The notes: generated by a model from the letters alone, not told the origin. Positions 1 through 8,439 are shown, counted from the stretch's first letter. The stretch is 13,342 nt of DNA from an uncultured Methanomassiliicoccales archaeon (GCA_938004075.1 CALKWP010000130.1:1-13342); one strand, 5' to 3'. A program made the numbers and translations.

Positions 1-48
1 CGAGATGGTGATTCGTGACTGGAGTTCAGACGTGTGCTCTTCCGATCT
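1..48. other. Illumina P7/Read 2 adapter with index (artefact)
   Basis: Bases 1-6 match the end of the P7 flow-cell oligonucleotide, 7-14 (GGTGATTC) look like an 8-base sample index, and 15-48 are the standard TruSeq Read 2 adapter (GTGACTGGAGTTCAGACGTG at its start, CTTCCGATCT at its end). Translated, it gives the well-known contaminant peptide TGVQTCALPIS fused in frame to the first gene. It is not part of the organism. Confidence 0.98.
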
Positions 49-1649
49 CTGACATAGACTTCACCGGCGTTGCAAGCCACGATTCGACCATGGACATAAC
101 GGCAACAGTCTACGGAGCTGACGGCAACCCGGCAGCTGACGTCCCATGCCAGTTCTTCATACCGCCGACCGCTGAGGGAATACCCGGCGTGTTTGACGGG
201 GGAGATTTCTGGGGCTTCTTCGAATACGGAGAGGACATGGACATGGGTTGGTATGCGGGTTACCTGGGCAGTTGGCTTGGCGACAACGCAACTGTTACTG
301 ATGCCAATGGACAGCTAACCGCCACTATTGACACCGCATCATTCATCGCAGACACCGAGATACCGCTCCAGTTCGGAGTCGGAGGAACCGGTGTGGCAGC
401 AGCGTTCAACTATTCGGCCAACAACTTCTGGTTGGAATACCCTGGACCAGGATATGACACACCACCGCTGACGGACAACGCAGACGTCTACTACTGGGAG
501 CAGGCTGACTTCACCATGATCGACCAGGTCATCCTGAAGAGGGCCCCGCTGGCAACACTCACAAAAGTGTCCATCGACCAGACCTTCCTCTCGAAAGCCG
601 ACAACAAAACAGTCGTTTCCCTGACCTTCCAGAACCTGACAGGTCCGCTGAACGGCAAAGAAGTGAACTTCGGCCTGGGAACAGCAAAACCGAAAATTCT
701 GGATGAGAACACAACAACCGCAGCCGGTGTCTACACATACACATACACCTTCGAGACGGACAGCCCTGACTTCGATTCCGGAATAGGCTTCACAACTGTG
801 GTGCTGGACTCGGGATACGCAAAGTTCCCGTTCAACTTCTACCTCCCATACCTGGCAATCGGAACAACCGCCCAGGCATTGGTAGTGGCAGTTGAGCCAG
901 TAGCAGCTGGCGTCGACCTTGGCGAGAACGTCGTGCTTGACATAACCGTCAAGGACGAATACGGCAGACTGGTGAATGGAGCCACAGTGGCTCTCGGCAC
1001 CAACACCGACACCACGGACGCTAACGGAGTCGCGCAGCTGACCATACCCACCACAGCCCAGACGGTCGCAGGCATCTACAACATCGAGCTTGATGTCACG
1101 AAGGGAACGCTCGCCACAGAGGAGAGCGTCGGAGTGATACTGCTTGGCGAGGAACCGGAGCCAGATATGGTGAATATCATCATCGGCCCTGTTCTGGACA
1201 AGAAGGACGCCCCGATATCCGGCGCACTTGTCACGGTCAGCCTCGGCACCCGCCAGGCCGCTAACTACACTGGAACCACCAACACAACCGGCTACGCAAC
1301 CGTATCGGTACCGGCATCCTGGCTTGGCCAGACAGTCACAGTGACCATCACCAAAGCCGGATACGAGACCATAACCTACACGACCACCCTGAACGCGGAC
1401 GGAACCCTGGGCACAGCACCCCCAGCCTTCAACGAGGTTGAGGAAGGCGGAATCAGCATGGCACTCATCGCGGTGATAATCATCGTGGTAGTGGTCCTGC
1501 TGGTAGTCATAATGGTAGTATTGCCCAAGATGAAAGCCGGAAAGCCGGAAGGACCTGCAGAGGCAGAGCCAAAGTCGGATGAGCCAGCGGAGGAAACTCC
1601 AAAAGCACCGGCCGAGGAAGCCCCTGCAGAGCCAAAGCCAGAGGAATAG
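49..1649 (+). CDS. C-terminally anchored Ig-like surface protein (5' end missing)
   Basis: This is the 3' portion of a large exported protein; about 532 residues are genomic, read from the GAC codon at 51. The start lies off the contig, and the apparent GTG start at 15 is adapter. There are four beta-rich, Ig/invasin-like units. Those near residues 1-125 and 275-365 carry the typical 'D..G.....A.V....T.D.NG....' pattern (TDANGQLTATI, TDANGVAQLTI). One lies near 165-270, and a carboxypeptidase-regulatory-like unit lies near 372-460 (DAPISGALVTV...AGYETITYTT). A single hydrophobic helix at about 470-493 is followed by a roughly 39-residue Pro/Glu/Ala/Lys tail, as in archaeal C-terminally anchored surface proteins. 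Codons mostly end in C for Asn, Phe, Ile and Tyr, suggesting high expression. Its place just upstream of oppBCDF suggests, by inference only, the C-terminal part of a solute-binding protein. An unrelated S-layer or adhesin-type protein is the alternative. Confidence 0.8.
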
Positions 1650-1660
1650 GCAAGAACAAT

Positions 1661-1690
1661 GGGGAGCCCCAGAGGCTCCCCCCTTTTCAT
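1661..1690 (+). terminator. Hairpin plus T-rich tract after the surface-protein gene
   Basis: A perfect 8-bp inverted repeat GGGGAGCC (1661-1668) / GGCTCCCC (1674-1681) with a 5-base loop is followed by CC, TTTT and several further T runs up to about 1707. It begins 11 bases after the stop codon. The hairpin looks like a bacterial intrinsic terminator; the T runs alone would suffice for archaeal termination. It separates the surface-protein gene from the opp genes. Confidence 0.8.
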
Positions 1691-1726
1691 ATTTTAATTA
1701 TTTTTCATATAATAGTAACCTCTTTA

Positions 1727-1790
1727 TTAATTACAATAGTTATGATAATCTGATAATACATATATACAACAAGCGCTTATAGGAAAGCAT
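1727..1790 (+). promoter_or_regulatory. Promoter region of the opp operon
   Basis: This AT-rich stretch precedes oppB. The best archaeal TATA-like element is ATACATATATAC near 1756-1767, with a second AT-rich candidate near 1741-1750. If the first is used, transcription would start close to the ATG and leave a very short leader; the second would allow a leader that includes the ribosome-binding site AGGA (1781-1784), six bases before the ATG at 1791. Which one is used cannot be decided by eye. Confidence 0.5.
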
Positions 1791-2786
1791 ATGGCAAAGA
1801 TGGGAAAGTACATTGTCGGAAGATTGCTGCAATCATTAGTTACAATTCTCATTGTCACCACATTAATTTTCCTTCTTTTCGAGGCCATGCCCGGGGACCC
1901 TCTATCCAAATTCAGGGCTGATCCCACTACCACTGAAGCAAGGCTGGACCAACTCATCAGCGAGTACGGGCTTGACGAACCGGTTCATGTCCGGTACTTT
2001 GTTTTCATGAAGAATATGTTCACTTTCAATTTCGGGGAATCCTTCGTGAAGAAAGGGCCTGTCATTGACCAGATTGCGATGAGGGCGCCTCGGACTTTGA
2101 TTCTTTTCGGAATGGCTGAGATAATCGCCTACGTACTTGGCGTTGCCATCGGCTCCTACATAGCATGGCGCAGAGGCGGCATCGCGGAGGGGACCATCAT
2201 TTCCGGTTCACTGTTCTTCTACAACATGCCTTCGTTCTGGATTGGGCTGATAATGATCTGGGTGTTCGCCAATAAATGGAAATATTTCCCCCTGGGCGGT
2301 TTCACCGGAAAGGAGGAGACAATCCAGTTCTTCGGACTCTCCGGGTCTGAGTCATATCTCGGAATCCTCGATTTCGGATGGCATATGGCGCTTCCCCTGC
2401 TAGTTATGGTTTTGATAGGGGTTGCCGGCGTCATCCTTCTCATGAGAACCTCCCTTCTTGAGGTGATGAAGGAGGATTACATACTCACCGCCAAAGCGAA
2501 AGGGCTCACCGAAAGGCAGGTTAGGGTGAGGCACGCGAACCGCAATGCATACCTGCCGGTGGTAACGTCCCTCACACTGACAATGGCTACGGTACTGGGC
2601 GGTGCCGTCATCCTTGAACAGGTGTTCTCCTACCCGGGCATGGGCCTCCTGTATCTGGAAGCCCTCTACAACCAGGATCATTTCCTTTCCGGCGCGGTTC
2701 TATTCATAGATGCTCTTCTTATTATCTTCGCTAACATTGTGGCCGATTTGCTCTACGGAGTCCTTGATCCCAGGGTGAGGTTGTGA
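1791..2786 (+). CDS. oppB: Peptide/nickel-type ABC transporter permease OppB/DppB
   Basis: Inner permease subunit of a family-5 (oligopeptide/dipeptide/nickel) ABC importer in the cytoplasmic membrane. It has 331 residues, the usual length. The N-terminus KYIVGRLLQSLVTILIVTT is the typical OppB first helix (about 10-30), followed by the family motif MPGDPLSKF and an extracellular stretch before the transport core. Several hydrophobic helices follow. The cytoplasmic EAA-type loop that contacts the ATPases is at about 225-250 (EDYILTAKAKGL), and the protein ends in the family signature DPRVRL. The ATG at 1791 has AGGA six bases upstream; a second ATG at 1800 is possible. The gene is first in a run of four tightly packed opp genes, with two bases between its stop and the chosen start of oppC. 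The substrate is presumably peptides, but family members also move nickel and sugars, so specificity is open. Confidence 0.93.
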   Translation: MAKMGKYIVGRLLQSLVTILIVTTLIFLLFEAMPGDPLSKFRADPTTTEARLDQLISEYGLDEPVHVRYFVFMKNMFTFNFGESFVKKGPVIDQIAMRAPRTLILFGMAEIIAYVLGVAIGSYIAWRRGGIAEGTIISGSLFFYNMPSFWIGLIMIWVFANKWKYFPLGGFTGKEETIQFFGLSGSESYLGILDFGWHMALPLLVMVLIGVAGVILLMRTSLLEVMKEDYILTAKAKGLTERQVRVRHANRNAYLPVVTSLTLTMATVLGGAVILEQVFSYPGMGLLYLEALYNQDHFLSGAVLFIDALLIIFANIVADLLYGVLDPRVRL

Positions 2787-2788
2787 CC

Positions 2789-5098
2789 ATGAAAGACTTC
2801 CACGCGAACAAATGGAAACTCCAGATATACAAACTTCTTTTGGTTTCCAAGAAAATCGGCAAGATGCTGATGGAGAGCAAGACCGGGATTGCGGGCCTAG
2901 TCATCATACTGTCATTCGCCTTCATGGCGATATTCGCGCCCTGGCTGGCCCCATACCATCCGGATTTCATCGCCCCTGCCGACGACATGTTCGAGGTGAA
3001 CAGGATAGAGCTTCAGTATCCGATGAAAGATGGATACTATCCAATGGTCATCGGGCCCACGACCCCGAGCGAGTCCTCAATGGGAGGCGGAATTTGGTCC
3101 ATCCTGGCGCATCCCGATGGGACCATTCAGATGGATTTCGCGACGAAATCTGTTGCGGTTTCCCCGTTCGATGAAGGCAACCTGACAATATCTCTGAACA
3201 TAGCCGATCTCGGTTTGGAACCCCCGCTTTCCGAGATTCAGTATCTTACTCCCGGCAAAGGTTACACGAGCGCCGCCGCTTCACAGAGCACGCCCACATG
3301 GGGAGAGAAGAAGACAAACGGCCTGCTTTCATTCGTTGCCAACACAACATTCGTGATTTTCAACCCTTTTGAGGAGACAATCCTTTTCCAGCAGGACATT
3401 GGATTTGTTCCGAAATGGGTTGTGCAGGATACTACTTCATCCGGTGATATGTATAACCCGGCAACTCAGACTGTTGACCAATCCAACATGTGGTTCCCGA
3501 CCCTAGTGGGGCCTTACAGGTACATCACTCTTGCCAATGACACTGGATTTTTGGCATACAAATTTGAGTACTGCTGGAATGTTCGCGGAATATCCAACAT
3601 CAGAATACTGGCAGACATGGAAGTGCCCGTGGTCCAGCGGCCGTTGAACTACAAATTCGATAATCAGAAATACACTGCCAATACGACCGGCATATACATC
3701 CCCAGCGCAAATGGAACATTACTATATTTCAACTCAACCAGCAACGGAACCGCCGCAAGAACCTTGAATTTCAACATCAGCGGGGAACCGGTCGAATTCA
3801 CCGGCCCGATAGGATTCTACAGAAGCAGGGACTCGACCCCAAAATTGTACATACCCACAGCGACGGATGACTCATACTCCGTGAAAATCTACGACCCGAA
3901 CGCAGATGTGCTTCTGGGAGAATTCGGCGGAACCGCTGGGCGTGTCGAGATACCGCCATCATCCACGAACTCAGAGCCGGTTTCATTGTATATAGCCGTT
4001 AATACATATGATGGCGAAATACACACAAACACATCGGTCTTCAGATCCAGCGCAACTGGTATCGTCGACACTTCATTTCTGGGAACTATGGATACCGCAG
4101 CCCGCAGCATGTTCCTTGTCGAACAGGCCGGTTTGCTCTATGCCATAGACACCGAGGGCGTGGTGTACGCGTCCAATACAGGAAACACCGTTGACATACC
4201 TTATGCAAACAGGGGAATGAGAGAGATATTCTACACTGGTTCGGTGGATTCAAACCTATATTATTTCGGCAGCTTCGGGGGAACCAAATACAGTTCCTCG
4301 ATGACATCGGTTGAGATGAATAACCTGTTCTTCAACCCCGAGAGCGCCACGATAGACATATTCCAGACCACTGGATCCAGCCTGGGAGCGCTTCCGCCGG
4401 GGACGTACGCCTCAGGCAACAGGTACATCCTTGGAACCGACAACGTTGGCCATGACATCCTCACGCTTCTCATTTACGGGAGCAGGGTCGCCTTATTCGT
4501 TGGCCTAACTGCCGCTTTCTTTTCAGTTGTGGTAGGAACGCTTATCGGCCTCATATCAGGGTATTTCGGCGGCAGGATTGACATCGTTCTGATGAGGATT
4601 ACCGATATAGCCCTCACAATTCCATTCCTTCCGATCGTTCTTATCTGGACGCAAATTTCCGGGCAGTCCATCTGGAACATCGTCATAATCCTGGCGCTTC
4701 TCGGCTGGCCGGGAATCACAAGGGTTGTCCGCGCCCAGACACTTTCCATCAAAGAGAGGTCATTCGTGGACGCCGCGCGGGTCTCTGGCTCCAGCGACAC
4801 CAGCATCATCCTCAAGCACATAGCGCCGAACGTGCTGCCTTTCTCATTCCTTTACATGACACTGTTCGTGGCAGGCGCCATCCTGACGGAAGCGGCGCTG
4901 AGCTACCTGGCCCTCGGCGACCCAAAAGTGGTTTCATGGGGCAACATGCTGTCCACAATCCAGACCAGCGGGCATTCCCTGATTGCACCCTGGTGGATGC
5001 TCCCGCCAGGATTGGCCATCACGATACTTTCCCTCGGATTCTACCTGCTGGGCAGGGGAATGGACGAGATTATCAACCCGCGGTTGAGGAGGCGCTAG
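2789..5098 (+). CDS. oppC: OppC/DppC permease with ~485-residue extracellular insertion
   Basis: Second permease subunit, 769 residues where OppC is normally about 300. The N-terminus and first membrane helix (about 33-53, ending FAPWLAPYHPD) are ordinary OppC. The permease core resumes at residue 549 with LGTDNVGHD and includes the EAA loop near 657-680 (VDAARVSGSSDTSIILKHIAP) and the terminal DEIINPRLRRR. The insertion at about 60-545 is hydrophilic, beta-rich and aromatic, with no obvious membrane helix. It contains nine N-X-S/T sequons and short repeats such as LLYAIDTEGVVYAS and NLYYFGSFGG, which recall beta-propeller blades. By topology it faces outside, where it could bind substrate or dock the binding protein; this is inference. 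The ATG at 2789 is chosen because GGTGAGG (2774-2780) lies 8 bases upstream. A GTG at 2783 overlaps the oppB stop but is only 2 bases from that site. GAGGAGG inside the 3' end serves oppD. Confidence 0.9.
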   Translation: MKDFHANKWKLQIYKLLLVSKKIGKMLMESKTGIAGLVIILSFAFMAIFAPWLAPYHPDFIAPADDMFEVNRIELQYPMKDGYYPMVIGPTTPSESSMGGGIWSILAHPDGTIQMDFATKSVAVSPFDEGNLTISLNIADLGLEPPLSEIQYLTPGKGYTSAAASQSTPTWGEKKTNGLLSFVANTTFVIFNPFEETILFQQDIGFVPKWVVQDTTSSGDMYNPATQTVDQSNMWFPTLVGPYRYITLANDTGFLAYKFEYCWNVRGISNIRILADMEVPVVQRPLNYKFDNQKYTANTTGIYIPSANGTLLYFNSTSNGTAARTLNFNISGEPVEFTGPIGFYRSRDSTPKLYIPTATDDSYSVKIYDPNADVLLGEFGGTAGRVEIPPSSTNSEPVSLYIAVNTYDGEIHTNTSVFRSSATGIVDTSFLGTMDTAARSMFLVEQAGLLYAIDTEGVVYASNTGNTVDIPYANRGMREIFYTGSVDSNLYYFGSFGGTKYSSSMTSVEMNNLFFNPESATIDIFQTTGSSLGALPPGTYASGNRYILGTDNVGHDILTLLIYGSRVALFVGLTAAFFSVVVGTLIGLISGYFGGRIDIVLMRITDIALTIPFLPIVLIWTQISGQSIWNIVIILALLGWPGITRVVRAQTLSIKERSFVDAARVSGSSDTSIILKHIAPNVLPFSFLYMTLFVAGAILTEAALSYLALGDPKVVSWGNMLSTIQTSGHSLIAPWWMLPPGLAITILSLGFYLLGRGMDEIINPRLRRR

Positions 5099-5099
5099 A

Positions 5100-6110
5100 A
5101 TGACAATGCTTGACGTAAAAGACCTCACGCTGCATTTCAAAGTAAAGGAAGGCTGGGTGTACGCCGTAGAGGATGTGAATATCACACTGGAGAAGGGAGA
5201 GACACTTGGCCTCGTGGGCGAATCCGGATGCGGAAAAACAACGCTCGGCTACGGAATCTCACAGCTGCTTCCTGACAATGCCCATGTCAAGGGCGGCCAG
5301 GTCATATTCAAGGGCCAGGACATTCTCACCCCGAGCCTGAAGAAGGACGGCACGCTGAAACCGTACCGTCAGGAGATTCGCGAGCTCCGCTGGAAAGAGA
5401 TATCCATGATTTTCCAGGGCGCGATGAACGCATTCAATCCGGTGCAGAAGGTCGGAGACCAGATAATAGAGGCAATCCGTGTCCACAACAAGAAGATGCC
5501 CCGCCAGGAGGCGCTTGCCCGCGTGGAGGACCTCTACAAGCTCATCGGCATTCCGAGGGACCGCATCGACAATTACCCGCATGAATACAGCGGCGGCATG
5601 CGCCAGCGTGCCATGATTGCCATGGCCCTGGTCCACAACCCCAGCCTGATAATCGCTGACGAGCCGACTACTGCTCTTGATGTCATAATGCAGAGGCGCA
5701 TCCTGTCCGAGATCAAGAAGATCCAGAACGAGTTCCACATGGCCATGATAATCATCACGCACGACGTTTCCGTCGTGGCAAACGTTGCGGATAAAATTGC
5801 AGTTATGTACGCCGGCCGGATCATGGAGTACGGGAACATAAAGGACGTGTTCAAGACTTCCGCAAATCCGTACACAAAAGCGCTGTTCGGCGGCTTCCCG
5901 AGCTTGAAAGGTCCAAAAAAGAGGATTGCCAGCATTCCGGGCAACCCGCCCAGCCTTGTCGAGCCGCCATCCGGATGCAGGTTCCACCCCAGATGCAAGT
6001 ACGCGAAAGAGATTTGCAAAACAGATAGACCGCCGTTTGTCACATTGCCAACTGGCCAGATATCACTGTGCCACTTTGCGGAACAGGTGCAGCAGGGGGT
6101 GATGCAATGA
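5100..6110 (+). CDS. oppD: Peptide ABC transporter ATPase OppD/DppD
   Basis: Cytoplasmic ATPase energising the OppBC pore, 336 residues, normal length. Visible motifs are Walker A GESGCGKTT (40-48), Q-loop FQGAMNAFNPV, signature SGGMRQR (164-170), Walker B LIIADEP with D187/E188, and switch His221. The C-terminal oligopeptide/dipeptide-transporter extension carries Cys293, Cys299, Cys306 and Cys324. A [4Fe-4S] cluster held by this kind of extension has been reported in mycobacterial oligopeptide/dipeptide importers, so one is likely here (inference). The ATG at 5100 begins one base after the oppC stop and has GAGGAGG (5086-5092) seven bases upstream. The end overlaps oppF by ATGA, indicating translational coupling. 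Confidence 0.95.
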   Translation: MTMLDVKDLTLHFKVKEGWVYAVEDVNITLEKGETLGLVGESGCGKTTLGYGISQLLPDNAHVKGGQVIFKGQDILTPSLKKDGTLKPYRQEIRELRWKEISMIFQGAMNAFNPVQKVGDQIIEAIRVHNKKMPRQEALARVEDLYKLIGIPRDRIDNYPHEYSGGMRQRAMIAMALVHNPSLIIADEPTTALDVIMQRRILSEIKKIQNEFHMAMIIITHDVSVVANVADKIAVMYAGRIMEYGNIKDVFKTSANPYTKALFGGFPSLKGPKKRIASIPGNPPSLVEPPSGCRFHPRCKYAKEICKTDRPPFVTLPTGQISLCHFAEQVQQGVMQ

Positions 6111-7177
6111 TCAACGAGCCCATCCTCAACATTCGCAATCTGAAGAAATACTACGAGATAAAGCAGGGTTTGCTTGCGTTCCGCGCTGAACCGATTTACG
6201 TTAAGGCAGTGGATGATGTCACATTCAACATCAACAAAGGCGAGATTTATGGCCTTGTTGGGGAATCCGGGTGCGGTAAGACAACTACTGGCAGATGCAT
6301 ATCCAGGCTTGAGGACCCAACAGAGGGCAGCATCCTGTTCCAGGACATTGACATCGCCAAGATTCCGAAGAAGGAGCTGCGCGGATTCAGGAAGAACGTC
6401 CAGATGATATTCCAGGACCCGTATGAATCGTTGAATCCCAGATTCACCGTTTTCCAGGCGGTCGCTGACCCGCTTACGGTCCATGCCCGGAACCAGAGCG
6501 CCGAGGAGAGGTTGGATGCGGTCGTCAAGGCCTTGAACGATGCCGGCCTGAAGAATCCCCAGGACCTTCTGGAAAGGTTCCCCCACGAGCTCAGCGGCGG
6601 CCAGAGGCAGAGGGTTGCCATTGCCCGTGCGCTTGTCGTCGACCCGAAGTTCATTGTCGCGGATGAGCCCGTTTCCATGCTGGACATCTCGATACGCGCC
6701 GGCGTGATGAACCTGATGCTGGACATCAAGGAGAAATTCAAAATCGCATACCTTTTCGTCACTCACGATGTCGCAATAGCTAGGTACATGTCGGATAACA
6801 TGGGCGTGATGTACCTGGGCAACATGGTCGAGTCCGCGGAAACGGACGAGCTCATCAACAATGCCACCCACCCCTACACCAGGGCGCTTCTGGCAGCGGT
6901 GCCGATACCCGACCCGGATTACGAATGGGTGGACGTTCCTATCAAGGGAGACATACCGAGCCCCATCAACCTTCCCACAGGGTGCAGGTTCCACCCGCGC
7001 TGCGTCTGGGCAAAGGAAATCTGCAAAGAGAAATCACCGGAAACCATCGAGGTAGCGGAAGGACATTTCGTGAAATGCCACTTTGCTGAGGACATGTATG
7101 GAAACGAGGCTCCTTTGCCGATATCTGAGTTCAAGGAGCAGCCGCCTGGGGAAGGGGCTGGCGATGATGAAAACTGA
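6107..7177 (+). CDS. oppF: Peptide ABC transporter ATPase OppF/DppF
   Basis: Partner ATPase of OppD, 356 residues from the ATG at 6107. That ATG overlaps the oppD stop by four bases (ATGA) and follows a G-rich site (GGGGGTGAT). The frame is open further upstream, but the extra codons only re-read oppD. Motifs: Walker A GESGCGKTT (52-60), Q-loop FQDPYESLNPR, signature LSGGQRQR (S163), Walker B FIVADEP with D186/E187, and H220. As in OppD, four cysteines lie in the C-terminal extension (293, 299, 306, 324) within TGCRFHPRC...EIC...KCHFAE, so both ATPases may carry an iron-sulfur cluster. The last 14 bases overlap the next gene. It heterodimerises with OppD by family precedent. Confidence 0.95.
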   Translation: MINEPILNIRNLKKYYEIKQGLLAFRAEPIYVKAVDDVTFNINKGEIYGLVGESGCGKTTTGRCISRLEDPTEGSILFQDIDIAKIPKKELRGFRKNVQMIFQDPYESLNPRFTVFQAVADPLTVHARNQSAEERLDAVVKALNDAGLKNPQDLLERFPHELSGGQRQRVAIARALVVDPKFIVADEPVSMLDISIRAGVMNLMLDIKEKFKIAYLFVTHDVAIARYMSDNMGVMYLGNMVESAETDELINNATHPYTRALLAAVPIPDPDYEWVDVPIKGDIPSPINLPTGCRFHPRCVWAKEICKEKSPETIEVAEGHFVKCHFAEDMYGNEAPLPISEFKEQPPGEGAGDDEN

Positions 7178-7877
7178 GGAGCAGGAAGTCAGAATACTTC
7201 CCGCACCATTCTTCGAAAAGCTTTCTAAACCGAAAGGCAGAGTCTGGACAATAATCACTGTTGCCTTTGCAGTTTGCCTGGTTCTGTCTTTCATGACTGC
7301 CGCCAATTACACGGAAATTGCGAAGGCCAAGGTCCTAACTCACGTCATCACCGAGCACAATGCTGCCATTAGCCTGGATTCCCATGGAAACCCGGAATCC
7401 GTGAATATGACTATTGATTTCACGATTGTGAACCCGAGCGAGAAGCCAGTGAGAGCGTGGATTCTTACATACAAAAGCTGGGTCAGGGATATTCCCAAGG
7501 AAATGGGACTGGATGACAGCAGGTGGAGGGTCGATGGCACCCTTACGATCAATGAGACAAAGATGAGCTTCTTCCCTGTTTTCGTTGCCACTTATTCCTT
7601 TGACAGCCCGAAGATGGTGATTGAACCGGAATCCAATCTTACGATAACAAAGCACCTCACCCTAAACTACAGCAATTATCCGGACATCATGTCGAGCGTC
7701 GCAAGCATTTACAACCAAACTCTGGGCCTGGGAGAGAGTCTGGAATGGGTTCATTACACCAGCGCCATACTATTCATTGACGAAGCCAACCTGGATTCCA
7801 TGTTCTCGAACGCAGACCTCATCAGAAGATTTGACGGGTATGACATCACGCCCGGGGTTGGAGGTGTCGGGCCATGA
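7164..7877 (+). CDS. Single-pass membrane protein with extracytoplasmic beta domain
   Basis: I do not recognise a named family. The product has 237 residues: a roughly 26-residue cytoplasmic N-terminus, one membrane helix at about 27-47 (VWTIITVAFAVCLVLSF), then about 190 residues predicted outside. The start of the outer part (VNMTIDFTIVNPSEKPVRAW) resembles LEA/WHy-type beta-sandwich domains, which share an 'F.I.NP...PV' pattern; this is a weak resemblance. Sequons occur (NMT, NET, NLT, NYS, NQT). The start is ATG 7164 or 7167, after GGGAAGGGG, inside the end of oppF; the open frame upstream only re-reads oppF. The product ends in an overlapping ATGA with the next gene. The overlaps on both sides suggest it belongs to the opp transcript, perhaps as an accessory to the transporter; that role is inference. 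Confidence 0.75.
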   Translation: MMKTEEQEVRILPAPFFEKLSKPKGRVWTIITVAFAVCLVLSFMTAANYTEIAKAKVLTHVITEHNAAISLDSHGNPESVNMTIDFTIVNPSEKPVRAWILTYKSWVRDIPKEMGLDDSRWRVDGTLTINETKMSFFPVFVATYSFDSPKMVIEPESNLTITKHLTLNYSNYPDIMSSVASIYNQTLGLGESLEWVHYTSAILFIDEANLDSMFSNADLIRRFDGYDITPGVGGVGP

Positions 7878-8311
7878 GAAACGTGCCCACATTCCAAGCA
7901 GCGCATATCAAGGGGCACATGCCCAGAGTTGTCCTGTATCTCATGCTTGGCTTCATAATGGGATTCCTTCTTTTCCAGAAGATTTTCCCATATTTCTCCG
8001 CCCCGATTCAGGTTGGAATCCCCACCTTGTTATTCGTGCTGTTCATTGCAAGTATAGGATTCGCAGCTAACTACCTTTACCCGGAGATAACGAACGTTCT
8101 GCTCGCCTCCATTGCCTTGCCGGCGCTGGGAGGCGTTTTCTGTTTTCTCATTTACATAAGCCCCGCGCTCTCCCCTGAAATATTGGGGGGCGGCCTTTCC
8201 GAGGATATTGTTTACCTTGCAAGGCTCCTGCTCTTCGACATGCTCATGGCCTTCCTGATTCTCTTCGTTACCGGCGTCGCAACCGTTTACCTGTTCGAAT
8301 CTGAAGATTGA
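7874..8311 (+). CDS. Four-helix hypothetical membrane protein
   Basis: Unrecognised small integral membrane protein, 145 residues. Four hydrophobic segments lie at about 18-41, 43-68, 71-95 and 113-141. There is a short polar N-terminus, a short loop rich in glycine (EILGGGLSED) between helices 3 and 4, and an acidic end (FESED). The ATG overlaps the preceding stop as ATGA and is preceded by GGAGGTG, so translation is well supported and coupled. No catalytic motif is visible. It likely forms a complex with the preceding single-pass protein, given the coupling. It is the last gene before a separate TATA element. Confidence 0.72.
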   Translation: MRNVPTFQAAHIKGHMPRVVLYLMLGFIMGFLLFQKIFPYFSAPIQVGIPTLLFVLFIASIGFAANYLYPEITNVLLASIALPALGGVFCFLIYISPALSPEILGGGLSEDIVYLARLLLFDMLMAFLILFVTGVATVYLFESED

Positions 8312-8320
8312 ACGACCTGG

Positions 8321-8336
8321 GAAAATTATATAAACG
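8321..8336 (+). promoter_or_regulatory. Archaeal BRE/TATA box for the TPR-HhH gene
   Basis: GAAAATTATATAAACG is a near-textbook archaeal TATA element: a purine-rich BRE (GAAAA) followed by TTATATAA. It starts ten bases after the stop of the preceding gene. Transcription would be expected to start about 25 bases downstream of the element, near 8355. It implies the next gene starts after this point rather than at the in-frame TTG at 8308. Confidence 0.7.
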
Positions 8337-8439
8337 CTTTTACAGTTGCAGTCGCCCGTACATTCGAGAATTTCATTCTTGGATGCAGCCATGGCTCAAA
8401 TCGAAAAATCAGGCAGTTATTAGAAAAAAGGCGAAGAAA

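Noticed and set aside
15..50. GTG start of the first gene
   Set aside because: It lies inside the sequencing adapter; the encoded residues are the known adapter peptide.
2783..2788. GTG start for oppC overlapping the oppB stop
   Set aside because: The ribosome site GGTGAGG would be only two bases away; ATG 2789 has proper spacing.
5573..6994. 473-codon open frame on the minus strand
   Set aside because: It is antisense to oppD/oppF, which have full family motifs; the opposite-strand frame has no recognisable domain and spans the gene junction.
8308..8439. TTG start for the TPR-HhH protein
   Set aside because: It lies upstream of a strong TATA box and lacks a ribosome site; the extra residues look non-conserved, though this was not tested.
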